From: an uncultured bacterium | Lineage (GTDB): Bacteria; Actinomycetota; Actinomycetes; S36-B12 | NCBI GenBank assembly: GCA_903896585.1 | Contig: CAITYI010000095.1 | Location: 1-15,854, forward strand | Length of the DNA stretch: 15,854 nucleotides | Direction: 5' to 3' | Shown: positions 7,933-14,385 of the stretch, piece by piece | Numbering within the stretch: the first letter of the stretch is position 1 | Layout of the letters: every line of letters begins with the position of its first letter | Position numbers and translations under genes: made by a program | The notes under the pieces: model-generated | What the model was told of the DNA's origin: nothing | The model's input: only the letters and a program-made list of their open reading frames with translations | Database searches by the model: none

Positions 7933-9048
7933 TCATGACGCGGAAATAATCATTTCCACTCGTTGGAATTCCTTCAAATCGCTGTAGCCAGTAGTAGCCA
8001 TTGCCTTTCGCAATGCGCCAACGAGATTCATGGTGCCATCGCCTCGCGTTGCTGGGCCGTTGAGAACCTGGTCAATGGACCCGACCTGGTTCATGGTGTG
8101 CCGCTCTCCCCGCGGCAAATTGGGGTGCCACGCTTCTGAACCCCAGTGAGTGCCCCCGCCCGGTGCATCGGATGCGCGCGCGAGAACCGAGCCAATCATG
8201 GCTGCATCTGCACCGCAGGCAAATGCTTTCACAATGTCACCGCTGTTACCCATGGAACCGTCGGCAATCACATGAACATATCGACCACCGGACTCATCAA
8301 GATAGTCGCGCCGGGCTGATGCGACATCGGCAATTGCCGTGGCCATGGGCACACGAACACCGAGCACTTCTGCCGTCGTGTGACTGGAACCGCCCCCGAA
8401 ACCCACCAACACTCCCGCTGCACCTGTCCGCATCAGATGCAGGGCCGCTTGAGCGGTTGCGCATCCGCCAACAATTACCGGAACATCGAGATCGTGGATA
8501 TAACTCTTCAGGTTGAGTGCCTCACCATTGGCGGATACATGCTCCGCAGAGACAGTGGTCCCTCGAATCACCATGATTTCTGCGCCCGCACCCACCGCAA
8601 TGGGAGCCAACTCCGGAGTTGCTTGGGGGGACACGGCCACCGAAACGGTGATTCCAGATTCCTTGAGCTGTCCGACCCGTTCCTTGATCAGACCATGGTC
8701 AACCGGCTTCTCCGAATACAGTTTTTGTAGAAGTTCAGTTGCTTGGTCGTGATCCGCCTGAGCTATTTCACGCAATAGCAAACTCGGATCGGCATAACGA
8801 GCCCAGAGACCTTCAATATTGAGAACAGCCAAAGCGCCATTGCGGGCAATTGCCTGAGCACTTTCAGGTGACACGACGGAATCCATGGGGGCGGCAATGA
8901 ACGGTGTATCAAACCTGTAAGCATCAATGGCCCAACCGGTAGAAACCTCAGACGCATCGCGGGTGCGCCGGTGGGGTGCTACGGCCACTTCATCGAATGA
9001 ATACCCGCGGCGACCCTGTTTCGATCCCCCAATTACGACATCAACCAC
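7933..9048 (-). CDS. guaB3: GuaB3-family IMP dehydrogenase-related protein
   Basis: 371 residues with an IMPDH/GMP-reductase TIM barrel and no CBS insert. The N-terminus GRRGYSFDEVAVAP is typical of GuaB3. The barrel contains AAPMDSVVSPE (52-62), VGGCATAQAA (193-202), ADGSMGNSGDI (262-272) and the C-terminal YSDLKEFQ (355-362). Aligned with GuaB in the same window, the catalytic loop GPGSICTTR becomes GGGSSHTTA (218-226), so the nucleophilic cysteine is replaced by H223 and the following Arg by Ala. The SYRGMGS flap motif of GuaB is also missing. Canonical IMPDH activity is therefore doubtful. Actinobacterial GuaB3 proteins commonly lack this cysteine as far as I recall, whereas some cyanobacterial GuaB3 are active. 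The GTG start (9046-9048) lies 2 bp after the guaB stop. Confidence 0.93.
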   Translation of the reverse strand: MVDVVIGGSKQGRRGYSFDEVAVAPHRRTRDASEVSTGWAIDAYRFDTPFIAAPMDSVVSPESAQAIARNGALAVLNIEGLWARYADPSLLLREIAQADHDQATELLQKLYSEKPVDHGLIKERVGQLKESGITVSVAVSPQATPELAPIAVGAGAEIMVIRGTTVSAEHVSANGEALNLKSYIHDLDVPVIVGGCATAQAALHLMRTGAAGVLVGFGGGSSHTTAEVLGVRVPMATAIADVASARRDYLDESGGRYVHVIADGSMGNSGDIVKAFACGADAAMIGSVLARASDAPGGGTHWGSEAWHPNLPRGERHTMNQVGSIDQVLNGPATRGDGTMNLVGALRKAMATTGYSDLKEFQRVEMIISAS

Positions 9049-9050
9049 AA

Positions 9051-10571
9051 TTACCGCCCTGAATAGTTGGGTGCTTCAAGTGTCATCTGGACATCGTGTG
9101 GGTGGCTCTCCCGTAATCCGGCCGCGGTGATTTGCACCAGTCGTCCACGGTCATGGAGCTCCGGCATTGTGGGTGCACCGGCATAGCCCATGGCGGCACG
9201 TAATCCACCAACGAGTTGATGGGCAACAGCCGACAGCGGTCCCCGATACGCCACCATTCCTTCAATTCCTTCAGGGACAAGTTTGTCGTCACTTAGAACA
9301 TCGTCTTGGAAGTAGCGATCCTTGCTGTAAGAGCGCGCTTCACCACGCGATTGCATGGCCCCCAGAGAACCCATGCCGCGGTAGGACTTGAATTGTTTGC
9401 CGTTGACAAAAACAACGTCGCCCGGTGCTTCTTCGCAGCCAGCGAGAAGTGAACCGAGCATGACCGTGTCCGCTCCCGCAACAATTGCCTTAGCGATATC
9501 ACCGCTGTATTGAATTCCGCCATCGGCAATTACGGGAACCCCGGCTGCTCGGCACACTGATGCGGCCTGCTCAATGGCGGTGATCTGTGGGACACCGACG
9601 CCGGCAACAACTCGGGTTGTGCAGATTGAACCCGGGCCAACTCCAACTTTGACACCATCTGCGCCCGCATTGACCAATGCCTGAGCACCTTCCTGAGTGG
9701 CGATATTCCCGCCGACAATATCGACATCTGTTTCTTTCTTGAGCCGCTCCACCATGTCCAACACTGCCTTGGAGTGACCATGGGCGGTGTCAACGATCAA
9801 AAAATCCACACCTGCGGTGACCAGTGCCTGTGCGCGTTTATAGGAGTCATCGCCCACCCCAATCGCTGCGCCCACGATCAAACGTCCGTATTTGTCCTTT
9901 GAAGCGTGGGGATATTTATCTGCCTTGACAAAATCCTTCACCGTAAACAGGCCGCGCAATTTCCCACTGCTGTCAATCAAGGGAAGCTTTTCAACTTTAC
10001 GAGTTGCCAAAAGACTGAGAGCTGCTTCAGGAGCAACGCCAACGGGCGCGGTGACCAGTGGCATAGGGGTCATGACTTCAGACACTCGCCTGTTCTGGTT
10101 GTCTTCAAAGCGCATATCTCGATTGGTGACAATTCCCACGAGAGTGCCGTCTGAGTCAACAACAGGAACTCCGCTAATGCGATACCGACCGCAGAGTCGG
10201 TCCACGTCGGCGAGGGTGTCATCGGGTGAGCAGGTAATTGGGTCGTTGACCATGCCCGCTTCACTTCGTTTCACCAAATCCACCTGGGTGGCCTGCGCCT
10301 CAATAGATAAATTGCGGTGAAGAACTCCAACGCCACCTTGGCGGGCCATGGCAATGGCCATGCGGCTTTCGGTCACCGTGTCCATGGCGCTGGATGCCAA
10401 CGGCAACCTGATTTGAATATTTCTGGTGATTAATGCAGTGGTGTTTACGTCACTGGGAACCACATTGGACTCGCCTGGAAGGAGAAGTACATCGTCGAAG
10501 GTCAATCCGAGGAAAGCCACCTTGCTCGCGAAAGACAATCCTTCGCCTGACGAATACGCCGAGTCTGACAT
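9051..10571 (-). CDS. guaB: Inosine-5'-monophosphate dehydrogenase
   Basis: 506 residues, full length. It oxidises IMP to XMP with NAD+, the committed step to guanine nucleotides. Seen: N-terminal TFDDVLLLPGES (24-35), paired CBS domains inserted at about 105-220 (allosteric nucleotide sensing), catalytic loop VGPGSICTTR with C317, phosphate-binding IADGGIQYSGD (348-358), flap SYRGMGSLGAM (396-406) and mobile-flap region YRGPL (442-446). The ATG at 10569-10571 is preceded by GGAGG (10581-10585), an unusually strong ribosome binding site for this window. It lies 48 bp downstream of the MerR-type regulator and 2 bp upstream of guaB3, so the three are probably co-transcribed. Confidence 0.99.
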   Translation of the reverse strand: MSDSAYSSGEGLSFASKVAFLGLTFDDVLLLPGESNVVPSDVNTTALITRNIQIRLPLASSAMDTVTESRMAIAMARQGGVGVLHRNLSIEAQATQVDLVKRSEAGMVNDPITCSPDDTLADVDRLCGRYRISGVPVVDSDGTLVGIVTNRDMRFEDNQNRRVSEVMTPMPLVTAPVGVAPEAALSLLATRKVEKLPLIDSSGKLRGLFTVKDFVKADKYPHASKDKYGRLIVGAAIGVGDDSYKRAQALVTAGVDFLIVDTAHGHSKAVLDMVERLKKETDVDIVGGNIATQEGAQALVNAGADGVKVGVGPGSICTTRVVAGVGVPQITAIEQAASVCRAAGVPVIADGGIQYSGDIAKAIVAGADTVMLGSLLAGCEEAPGDVVFVNGKQFKSYRGMGSLGAMQSRGEARSYSKDRYFQDDVLSDDKLVPEGIEGMVAYRGPLSAVAHQLVGGLRAAMGYAGAPTMPELHDRGRLVQITAAGLRESHPHDVQMTLEAPNYSGR

Positions 10572-10580
10572 CTAATCTAA

Positions 10581-10608
10581 CCTCCGAACCGTGGGTGAAC
10601 CCAAGGTT
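10581..10608 (-). promoter_or_regulatory. guaB ribosome binding site with adjacent small hairpin
   Basis: On the minus strand a hairpin (10587-10608) pairs AACC with GGTT and TGGGT with ACCCA, with one mismatch and a 2-nt loop. It ends one base before the GGAGG Shine-Dalgarno (10581-10585). TAACCT (10604-10609) fits TANNNT and could be the -10 of an internal promoter, but no -35 is seen. It resembles no known purine riboswitch. Confidence 0.35.
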
Positions 10609-10619
10609 AGTCCCTAGAG

Positions 10620-11621
10620 TTAACTGGAACAGACTGCCCGCTGAATCATCGCGGTTGCACTTTCCAAATCCATGATCCGCTCGACCCGAGCAGGAGTGCT
10701 CCCAACCCACCCCGGTCCGCCCACCACAATGCGAGCCGCCGGCCGGGTTACGGGGAGGCGCTCCAACTCGGATAGGTCGGTGGGACCAATTTGCGACCAG
10801 ATGAACACCGCGGCCGGACCGGTTTTCGTGATTGCCTCGCCCAGAGGATCGATGGGTAGCCCCGAACCCATCATGAGCGTGCGAATATTCACCTCGGCCA
10901 GTGCCGCTGCCAACGCCCACAGGGGAAGTTGGTGACGCTCATTGTTCGCGCCGGCCAGCATCACCGGGCGCGGGTTCGTGAAGGTGGTCGTGTTGTTGAC
11001 AATTGAGCCCAGGGCTGAAGCCACCGTGGCGCTCAGAACATGTTCAATGTCGATGCCCTTGCCGGAGGACTGCCAACGCTCGCCCACCCCACGCAATACG
11101 GGAACAATCAGTTGATTCCAGGTGGGAATAACGCCGTTGCTCGCAATGCCGCGACAGATCAATTCCTGACACGCCTGAGCGTCTAGTGCGGTTGCCGCGC
11201 GAGCGAGTCCCCTGGCTCCTTGATCCGCACCCGGGGTGGCCACCACATTGCCGCCGCCCACCGGGGTCCTGGTTGACACACCCGCAGCTTCATCGGCGGT
11301 GCAAATCGAGACAATTGATCGAGTCGTTGCGACCGAATACTCCTCGGTGATTTCCAGGGTGCGGGCCTGGTGAGCCGCTTCGGCGGCGGGCACCCCCGCG
11401 ACCACGAGTGAGCGCATGTACTCCAGCCTGGCCAGGTCACCCGCGACATAACGTCGATGGCAACCCTCCCGGTGAGCAGATGGCCCCAGGCCATAGCGGC
11501 GATCCCAGGTGCGAAGCGTTGCCGGAGCTACCCCTAGCCGACGGGCAACCGCTGAAACGGTTAGGGCCAGTTCCCTAGGAAGCTCAACCGTGTCAAAAAC
11601 GGCATCTGCAGCGGCTGGCAC
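10620..11621 (-). CDS. MerR-type regulator with B12-binding-like C-terminus
   Basis: 333 residues. The N-terminal winged helix (about 19-75) has the MerR signature VSAVARRLGVAPATLRTWDRRYGL, then HRRYVAGDLARL. A linker of about 60 residues leads to a helical region (140-210) and a Rossmann-like region (215-330). W183 and E193-H194 reproduce the W-x9-EH signature of the LitR/CarH adenosylcobalamin photoreceptors. The residue after the Trp is Gln, not the His found in Thermus CarH. The lower-ligand motif E/DxHxxG appears as ERHQLP (E228, H230), with P in place of G. Cobalamin binding is thus possible but unproven. It is divergent from whiB3 and directly upstream of guaB. The GTG at 11619-11621 is the only start near the domain; an in-frame TAG lies two codons upstream. 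No good Shine-Dalgarno is seen. Confidence 0.82.
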   Translation of the reverse strand: MPAAADAVFDTVELPRELALTVSAVARRLGVAPATLRTWDRRYGLGPSAHREGCHRRYVAGDLARLEYMRSLVVAGVPAAEAAHQARTLEITEEYSVATTRSIVSICTADEAAGVSTRTPVGGGNVVATPGADQGARGLARAATALDAQACQELICRGIASNGVIPTWNQLIVPVLRGVGERWQSSGKGIDIEHVLSATVASALGSIVNNTTTFTNPRPVMLAGANNERHQLPLWALAAALAEVNIRTLMMGSGLPIDPLGEAITKTGPAAVFIWSQIGPTDLSELERLPVTRPAARIVVGGPGWVGSTPARVERIMDLESATAMIQRAVCSS

Positions 11622-11675
11622 CCCCTAAGTGTGCTCCATCTCACTCCATTCCGCATTTTGAAACAGGTGGCAGGC

Positions 11676-11705
11676 TTGACCAACCTTTGGCGCGCTTTGT
11701 ATAGT
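11676..11705 (+). promoter_or_regulatory. Sigma-70-type promoter of whiB3
   Basis: TTGACC (11676-11681) and TATAGT (11700-11705) are separated by 18 bp, both close to the consensus of the housekeeping sigma factor. The predicted transcription start is near 11712, giving a leader of about 48 nt. Confidence 0.7.
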
Positions 11706-11723
11706 TAGGTCATTGGGCAAAAT

Positions 11724-11753
11724 TCGGAAATTCCGATCCCATGATCAAGGAGA
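11724..11753 (+). promoter_or_regulatory. whiB3 leader: 13-bp palindrome and Shine-Dalgarno
   Basis: TCGGAA-A-TTCCGA (11724-11736) is a perfect inverted repeat about 12-24 nt downstream of the predicted start of transcription, well placed for a repressor. AAGGAGA (11747-11753) is the ribosome binding site, 6 nt before the ATG at 11760. Confidence 0.5.
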
Positions 11754-11759
11754 AACGCC

Positions 11760-12080
11760 ATGGCTGACATCTCTCGCCTTCCCGGACCAAATGCAGATAT
11801 CTGGGATTGGCAAATGATTGGTTTGTGTCGCGGTGAAGACCCCAATATCTTTTTCCACCCGGAAGGCGAACGTGGCCCAGCCCGTGCCAACCGAGAGGCC
11901 GCCGCTAAAGCAGTGTGTGCCGCCTGTCCGGTAAAGGTTCAATGTGCCGCCCACGCACTTGCCGTGCGGGAACCCTATGGCGTGTGGGGTGGGCTCAGCG
12001 AAGACGAGCGCGAAGCGATTTACGCCGGACGTGGATCCGATGTTCTGGGCATCGGGGCGCTCAGCGCAACTGCAAGTTAA
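11760..12080 (+). CDS. whiB3: WhiB-family iron-sulfur transcription factor, WhiB3/WhiD type
   Basis: 106 residues. WhiB-like proteins bind a [4Fe-4S] cluster sensitive to oxygen and nitric oxide and act with the housekeeping sigma factor region 4. The four ligand cysteines are C23, C53, C56 and C62 (C-x29-C-x2-C-x5-C). The turn motif GVWGG (74-78) that contacts sigma follows, then a basic/acidic tail. The opening LPGPNADIWDWQ and FFHPEGERG are, from memory, nearly the same as in mycobacterial WhiB3 and Streptomyces WhiD, which also lie beside a groEL-groES locus. In those organisms the protein affects redox balance, lipid metabolism or sporulation; the role here is unknown. It is transcribed from its own promoter and ends before a strong bidirectional terminator. 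Confidence 0.95.
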   Translation: MADISRLPGPNADIWDWQMIGLCRGEDPNIFFHPEGERGPARANREAAAKAVCAACPVKVQCAAHALAVREPYGVWGGLSEDEREAIYAGRGSDVLGIGALSATAS

Positions 12081-12085
12081 AAATT

Positions 12086-12110
12086 TCCCCTCAAAAATAT
12101 CCCCTCAAAA
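12086..12110. repeat. 14-bp-period direct repeat downstream of whiB3
   Basis: TCCCCTCAAAA occurs at 12086-12096 and 12100-12110, directly before the terminator hairpin. Read on the minus strand it gives TTTTGAGGGGA twice, so the first copy after the hairpin may serve as a U-rich tract for groEL termination. Confidence 0.5.
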
Positions 12111-12111
12111 G

Positions 12112-12145
12112 ATTAGGGGCGGCTCCCACGGGAGCCGCCCCTAAT
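12112..12145. terminator. Bidirectional rho-independent terminator between whiB3 and groEL
   Basis: Perfect 15-bp stem: ATTAGGGGCGGCTCC (12112-12126) pairs with 12131-12145 around the loop CACG. It is GC-rich, and T-rich sequence follows on both strands (TAATTT on plus, CTTTTG on minus). It lies between two convergent genes and can end both transcripts. Confidence 0.9.
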
Positions 12146-12148
12146 TAA

Positions 12149-12184
12149 TTTGTGCAGGTGTCGAATTTTTGTGCAGATGTCAAA
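12149..12184. repeat. 19-bp-period direct repeat downstream of groEL
   Basis: TTTGTGCAGGTGTCGAA (12149-12165) and TTTGTGCAGATGTCAAA (12168-12184) differ at two positions. They fill the space between the groEL stop codon and the terminator hairpin. Confidence 0.5.
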
Positions 12185-13813
12185 CTAGTGTGAGTGTCCG
12201 TGATGTGAATGGCCATGGCCATGTGATTCAGCTTCTTGTTCAGCGGGCTTCTCCACCACAAGTGCCTCGGTGGTGAGCAGCATGGCTGCAATTGACGCGG
12301 CATTTTGAAGTGCCGAACGAGTTACCTTGACGGGATCAATGACACCCTGCGCAATGAGGTCGCCATACTCACCGGTCGCGGCATTAAGTCCGTGTCCCGC
12401 AGGCAATCCCGCAACAGTTGCAACTACAACGTAACCGTGTTCTCCGGCGTTCTCCGCGATCCACCGCAGTGGCTCAGAAGTTGCCTTGCGCACAATGTTG
12501 ACGCCCGTTGCTTCATCTCCCGTGAGACCCAGTGAGTCGTTCAGTACTTTGGCAGCCTGCACGAGTGCTGTCCCGCCACCGGAAACAATTCCTTCTTCGA
12601 TCGCGGCACGAGTTGCAGAAACGGCATCTTCAATTCGGTGCTTCTTTTCCTTGAGCTCAACTTCGGTGTGGCCACCAACCTTGATAACCACAACTCCCCC
12701 CACAATCTTGGCAAGGCGCTCTTGTAACTTCTCGCGATCCCAATCAGAGTCACTGCGCTCAACCTCTGAGCGAATTTGCGCAACTCGATCGGCCACTGCC
12801 TGAGCAGAGCCACCACCTTCAACAATCGTGGTGTTGTCTTTGGTGACAACCACCCGGCGAGCAGTTCCGAGCACTTCAAGACCCACACTGTCGAGCTTGA
12901 GCCCAATGTCTGCAGAGATAACTTGGCCACCGGTCAAAACTGCAAGATCCTCCAAGATTGCTTTACGGCGATCGCCGAATGCTGGGGCCTTGACCGCACA
13001 AGATGCGAATGTGCCACGAATGCGATTGACCACCAACGTTGAAAGCGCTTCACCATCAACATCTTCAGCGATGATCAACAGGGGCTTACCGGTTTCAACA
13101 ACTTTTTCCACGATGGGCAGCATTTCGGCAACGGAAGAAATTTTGCCCTGGACTAGAAGAATGCGTGCGTCCTCGAGAACCGATTCCATGTTTTCTTGAT
13201 CCGTAACAAAATACGGAGAGATGTAGCCCTTGTCGAACTGCATACCTTCGGTGAATTCCATTTCCATGGCGGTGGTGCTGGATTCCTCGACCGAAATCAC
13301 ACCGTCTTTACCCACCTTGTCAAAAGCATCGGCAATTAATTCCCCAATTTCGCGGTCCTGCGAAGAGATCGCAGCGACATTGGTGATTTCTTCTTTACCG
13401 GATACTTCGCGGGACATTTTGGAGAGTTCAGCGGTGATTGCAGCGACGCCTGCATCCATGCCGCGCTTGATACCCATGGGTGACGCACCAGCGGTAACTT
13501 GCTTAAGACCTTCATGCACCATGGCCTGCGCCAAGACGGTTGCAGTCGTGGTGCCATCTCCAGCGACATCGTTAGTCTTGGTGGCAACTTCTTTGGCTAG
13601 TTGCGCACCGAGGTTTTCATAGGGGTTTTCAAGTTCAATCTCACGCGCAATAGTCACACCGTCATTGGTGATCGTGGGCGCTCCCCATTTTTTATCAATA
13701 ACAACATTGCGACCCTTGGGGCCGAGCGTGACACGAACAGCATCGGCGAGAGCGTCAACGCCGCGCTCGAGGCTGCGGCGGGCTTGCTCATCGAATTCTA
13801 GGATTTTGGACAT
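12185..13813 (-). CDS. groEL1: 60-kDa chaperonin GroEL, histidine-tailed (GroEL1 type)
   Basis: 542 residues, full length. Cytoplasmic ATP-driven protein-folding chamber that works with GroES. ATP-site motifs VTLGPKGRN (28-36) and GDGTTTAT (85-92) are intact, as is the SGGGTAL stretch in the C-terminal half. The last 12 residues, HGHGHSHHGHSH, contain 7 histidines. This is the hallmark of actinobacterial GroEL1, the copy linked to groES, as opposed to the GGM-tailed GroEL2 encoded elsewhere. The tail can bind metal in related proteins. The ATG at 13811-13813 is preceded by AAAGGTG. The gene is downstream of groES, separated by 116 bp that contain a strong hairpin, so GroEL level may be set partly at the RNA level. 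Confidence 0.97.
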   Translation of the reverse strand: MSKILEFDEQARRSLERGVDALADAVRVTLGPKGRNVVIDKKWGAPTITNDGVTIAREIELENPYENLGAQLAKEVATKTNDVAGDGTTTATVLAQAMVHEGLKQVTAGASPMGIKRGMDAGVAAITAELSKMSREVSGKEEITNVAAISSQDREIGELIADAFDKVGKDGVISVEESSTTAMEMEFTEGMQFDKGYISPYFVTDQENMESVLEDARILLVQGKISSVAEMLPIVEKVVETGKPLLIIAEDVDGEALSTLVVNRIRGTFASCAVKAPAFGDRRKAILEDLAVLTGGQVISADIGLKLDSVGLEVLGTARRVVVTKDNTTIVEGGGSAQAVADRVAQIRSEVERSDSDWDREKLQERLAKIVGGVVVIKVGGHTEVELKEKKHRIEDAVSATRAAIEEGIVSGGGTALVQAAKVLNDSLGLTGDEATGVNIVRKATSEPLRWIAENAGEHGYVVVATVAGLPAGHGLNAATGEYGDLIAQGVIDPVKVTRSALQNAASIAAMLLTTEALVVEKPAEQEAESHGHGHSHHGHSH

Positions 13814-13828
13814 GGATTACACCTTTGT

Positions 13829-13857
13829 CTTGTGAGTTTCGTGCCTTGTAAGTTTCG
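13829..13857. repeat. 16-bp-period direct repeat in the groEL leader
   Basis: CTTGTGAGTTTCG (13829-13841) and CTTGTAAGTTTCG (13845-13857) differ by one base. They lie between the intergenic hairpin and the groEL ribosome binding site. Confidence 0.45.
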
Positions 13858-13864
13858 ATTGGTA

Positions 13865-13900
13865 GTGAGCCCCGCGCTCCCGAAGGAATGCGGGGCTCAC
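13865..13900 (-). promoter_or_regulatory. groES-groEL intergenic hairpin capped by a UUCG tetraloop
   Basis: The 11-bp perfect stem GTGAGCCCCGC (13865-13875) pairs with 13890-13900. It extends inward through a G-T wobble, one C-A mismatch and three more pairs. In the transcribed minus strand the loop reads C(UUCG)G, the especially stable tetraloop. No T-tract follows, so this looks like an RNA-stability or processing element, or a partial attenuator, rather than a full terminator. Confidence 0.75.
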
Positions 13901-13929
13901 CAGAGTGCTAAGAGAACAACAGCGCGGAA

Positions 13930-14229
13930 TTACTTCTCCACGATCGCGAGAACATCTCGCGCCGAGAGCAGGAGGTATTCCTCATTGTTGTACTTGACTT
14001 CGGTGCCGCCGTATTTGCTGTAGATGACCACGTCTCCGACCTTGATATCAAGGGGAATGCGCTTCTCACCATCTTCATCAAAACGACCTGGACCTACCGC
14101 TAGGACCTTGCCCTCTTGGGGCTTTTCCTTTGCGGTGTCAGGGATAACAAGTCCCGAGGCAGTAGTTTGCTCTGCTTCGAGAGTTTGTACCAAAATACGA
14201 TCTTCTAACGGCTTTATGGAAACCGACAC
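13930..14229 (-). CDS. groES: 10-kDa co-chaperonin GroES
   Basis: 99 residues, normal length. It forms the heptameric lid of the GroEL chamber. Seen: N-terminal SIKPLEDRILVQ, the mobile loop around TTASGLVIPD (22-31) that binds GroEL, VGPGRFDEDG in the roof-loop region, and YSKYGGTEVKYNNEEYLLL near the C-terminus. The start is GTG at 14227-14229, preceded by GGAGG with 8 nt spacing. It is the first gene of the groES-groEL1 operon, read from a promoter flanked by two CIRCE sites, so heat-shock control by HrcA is expected. Confidence 0.98.
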   Translation of the reverse strand: MSVSIKPLEDRILVQTLEAEQTTASGLVIPDTAKEKPQEGKVLAVGPGRFDEDGEKRIPLDIKVGDVVIYSKYGGTEVKYNNEEYLLLSARDVLAIVEK

Positions 14230-14287
14230 GGTTATGTCCTCCGGTACGTCGGCGCCCGCTGTTTAGGCGGACAACGGCTTGGGATAA

Positions 14288-14314
14288 TTGGCACTCACAT
14301 GGTGAGAGTGCCAA
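14288..14314. promoter_or_regulatory. CIRCE operator (proximal, HrcA site)
   Basis: TTGGCACTC-N9-GAGTGCCAA (14288-14296 and 14306-14314) is a perfect 9-bp inverted repeat with the canonical 9-nt spacer, close to the CIRCE consensus TTAGCACTC-N9-GAGTGCTAA. It overlaps the predicted start of groES transcription (about 14312). Confidence 0.93.
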
Positions 14315-14318
14315 GTGA

Positions 14319-14347
14319 AGATTACGCAACGGTTAGCACTCTGTCAA
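14319..14347 (-). promoter_or_regulatory. groES-groEL1 promoter
   Basis: On the minus strand TTGACA (14342-14347) and TAATCT (14319-14324) are separated by exactly 17 bp. The -35 box is a perfect consensus inside the spacer of the distal CIRCE. The leader to the groES start is about 80 nt. Confidence 0.88.
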
Positions 14348-14359
14348 GTTGAGTGCCAA
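14333..14359. promoter_or_regulatory. CIRCE operator (distal, HrcA site)
   Basis: TTAGCACTC (14333-14341), 9-nt spacer, GAGTGCCAA (14351-14359); one arm is the exact consensus. The -35 box of the groES promoter lies in its spacer. It is also 46-72 bp upstream of the divergent methyltransferase start. Confidence 0.92.
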
Positions 14360-14385
14360 CGATCTGGCGAAATTCCCCATCAGGA

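Noticed and set aside
10572..10619. Purine or guanine riboswitch before guaB
   Set aside because: The gap is only 48 bp and holds one small hairpin; the three-way junction core of purine riboswitches is absent.
11622..11633. Leaderless -10 for the MerR-type gene
   Set aside because: The hexamer 6 nt before the GTG is CACACT, which lacks the first T of TANNNT, so it was not counted with the other five.
13865..13900. Reading the groES-groEL hairpin as a full terminator
   Set aside because: No T-run follows on the transcribed strand, and groEL has no visible promoter of its own after it, so complete termination is unlikely.
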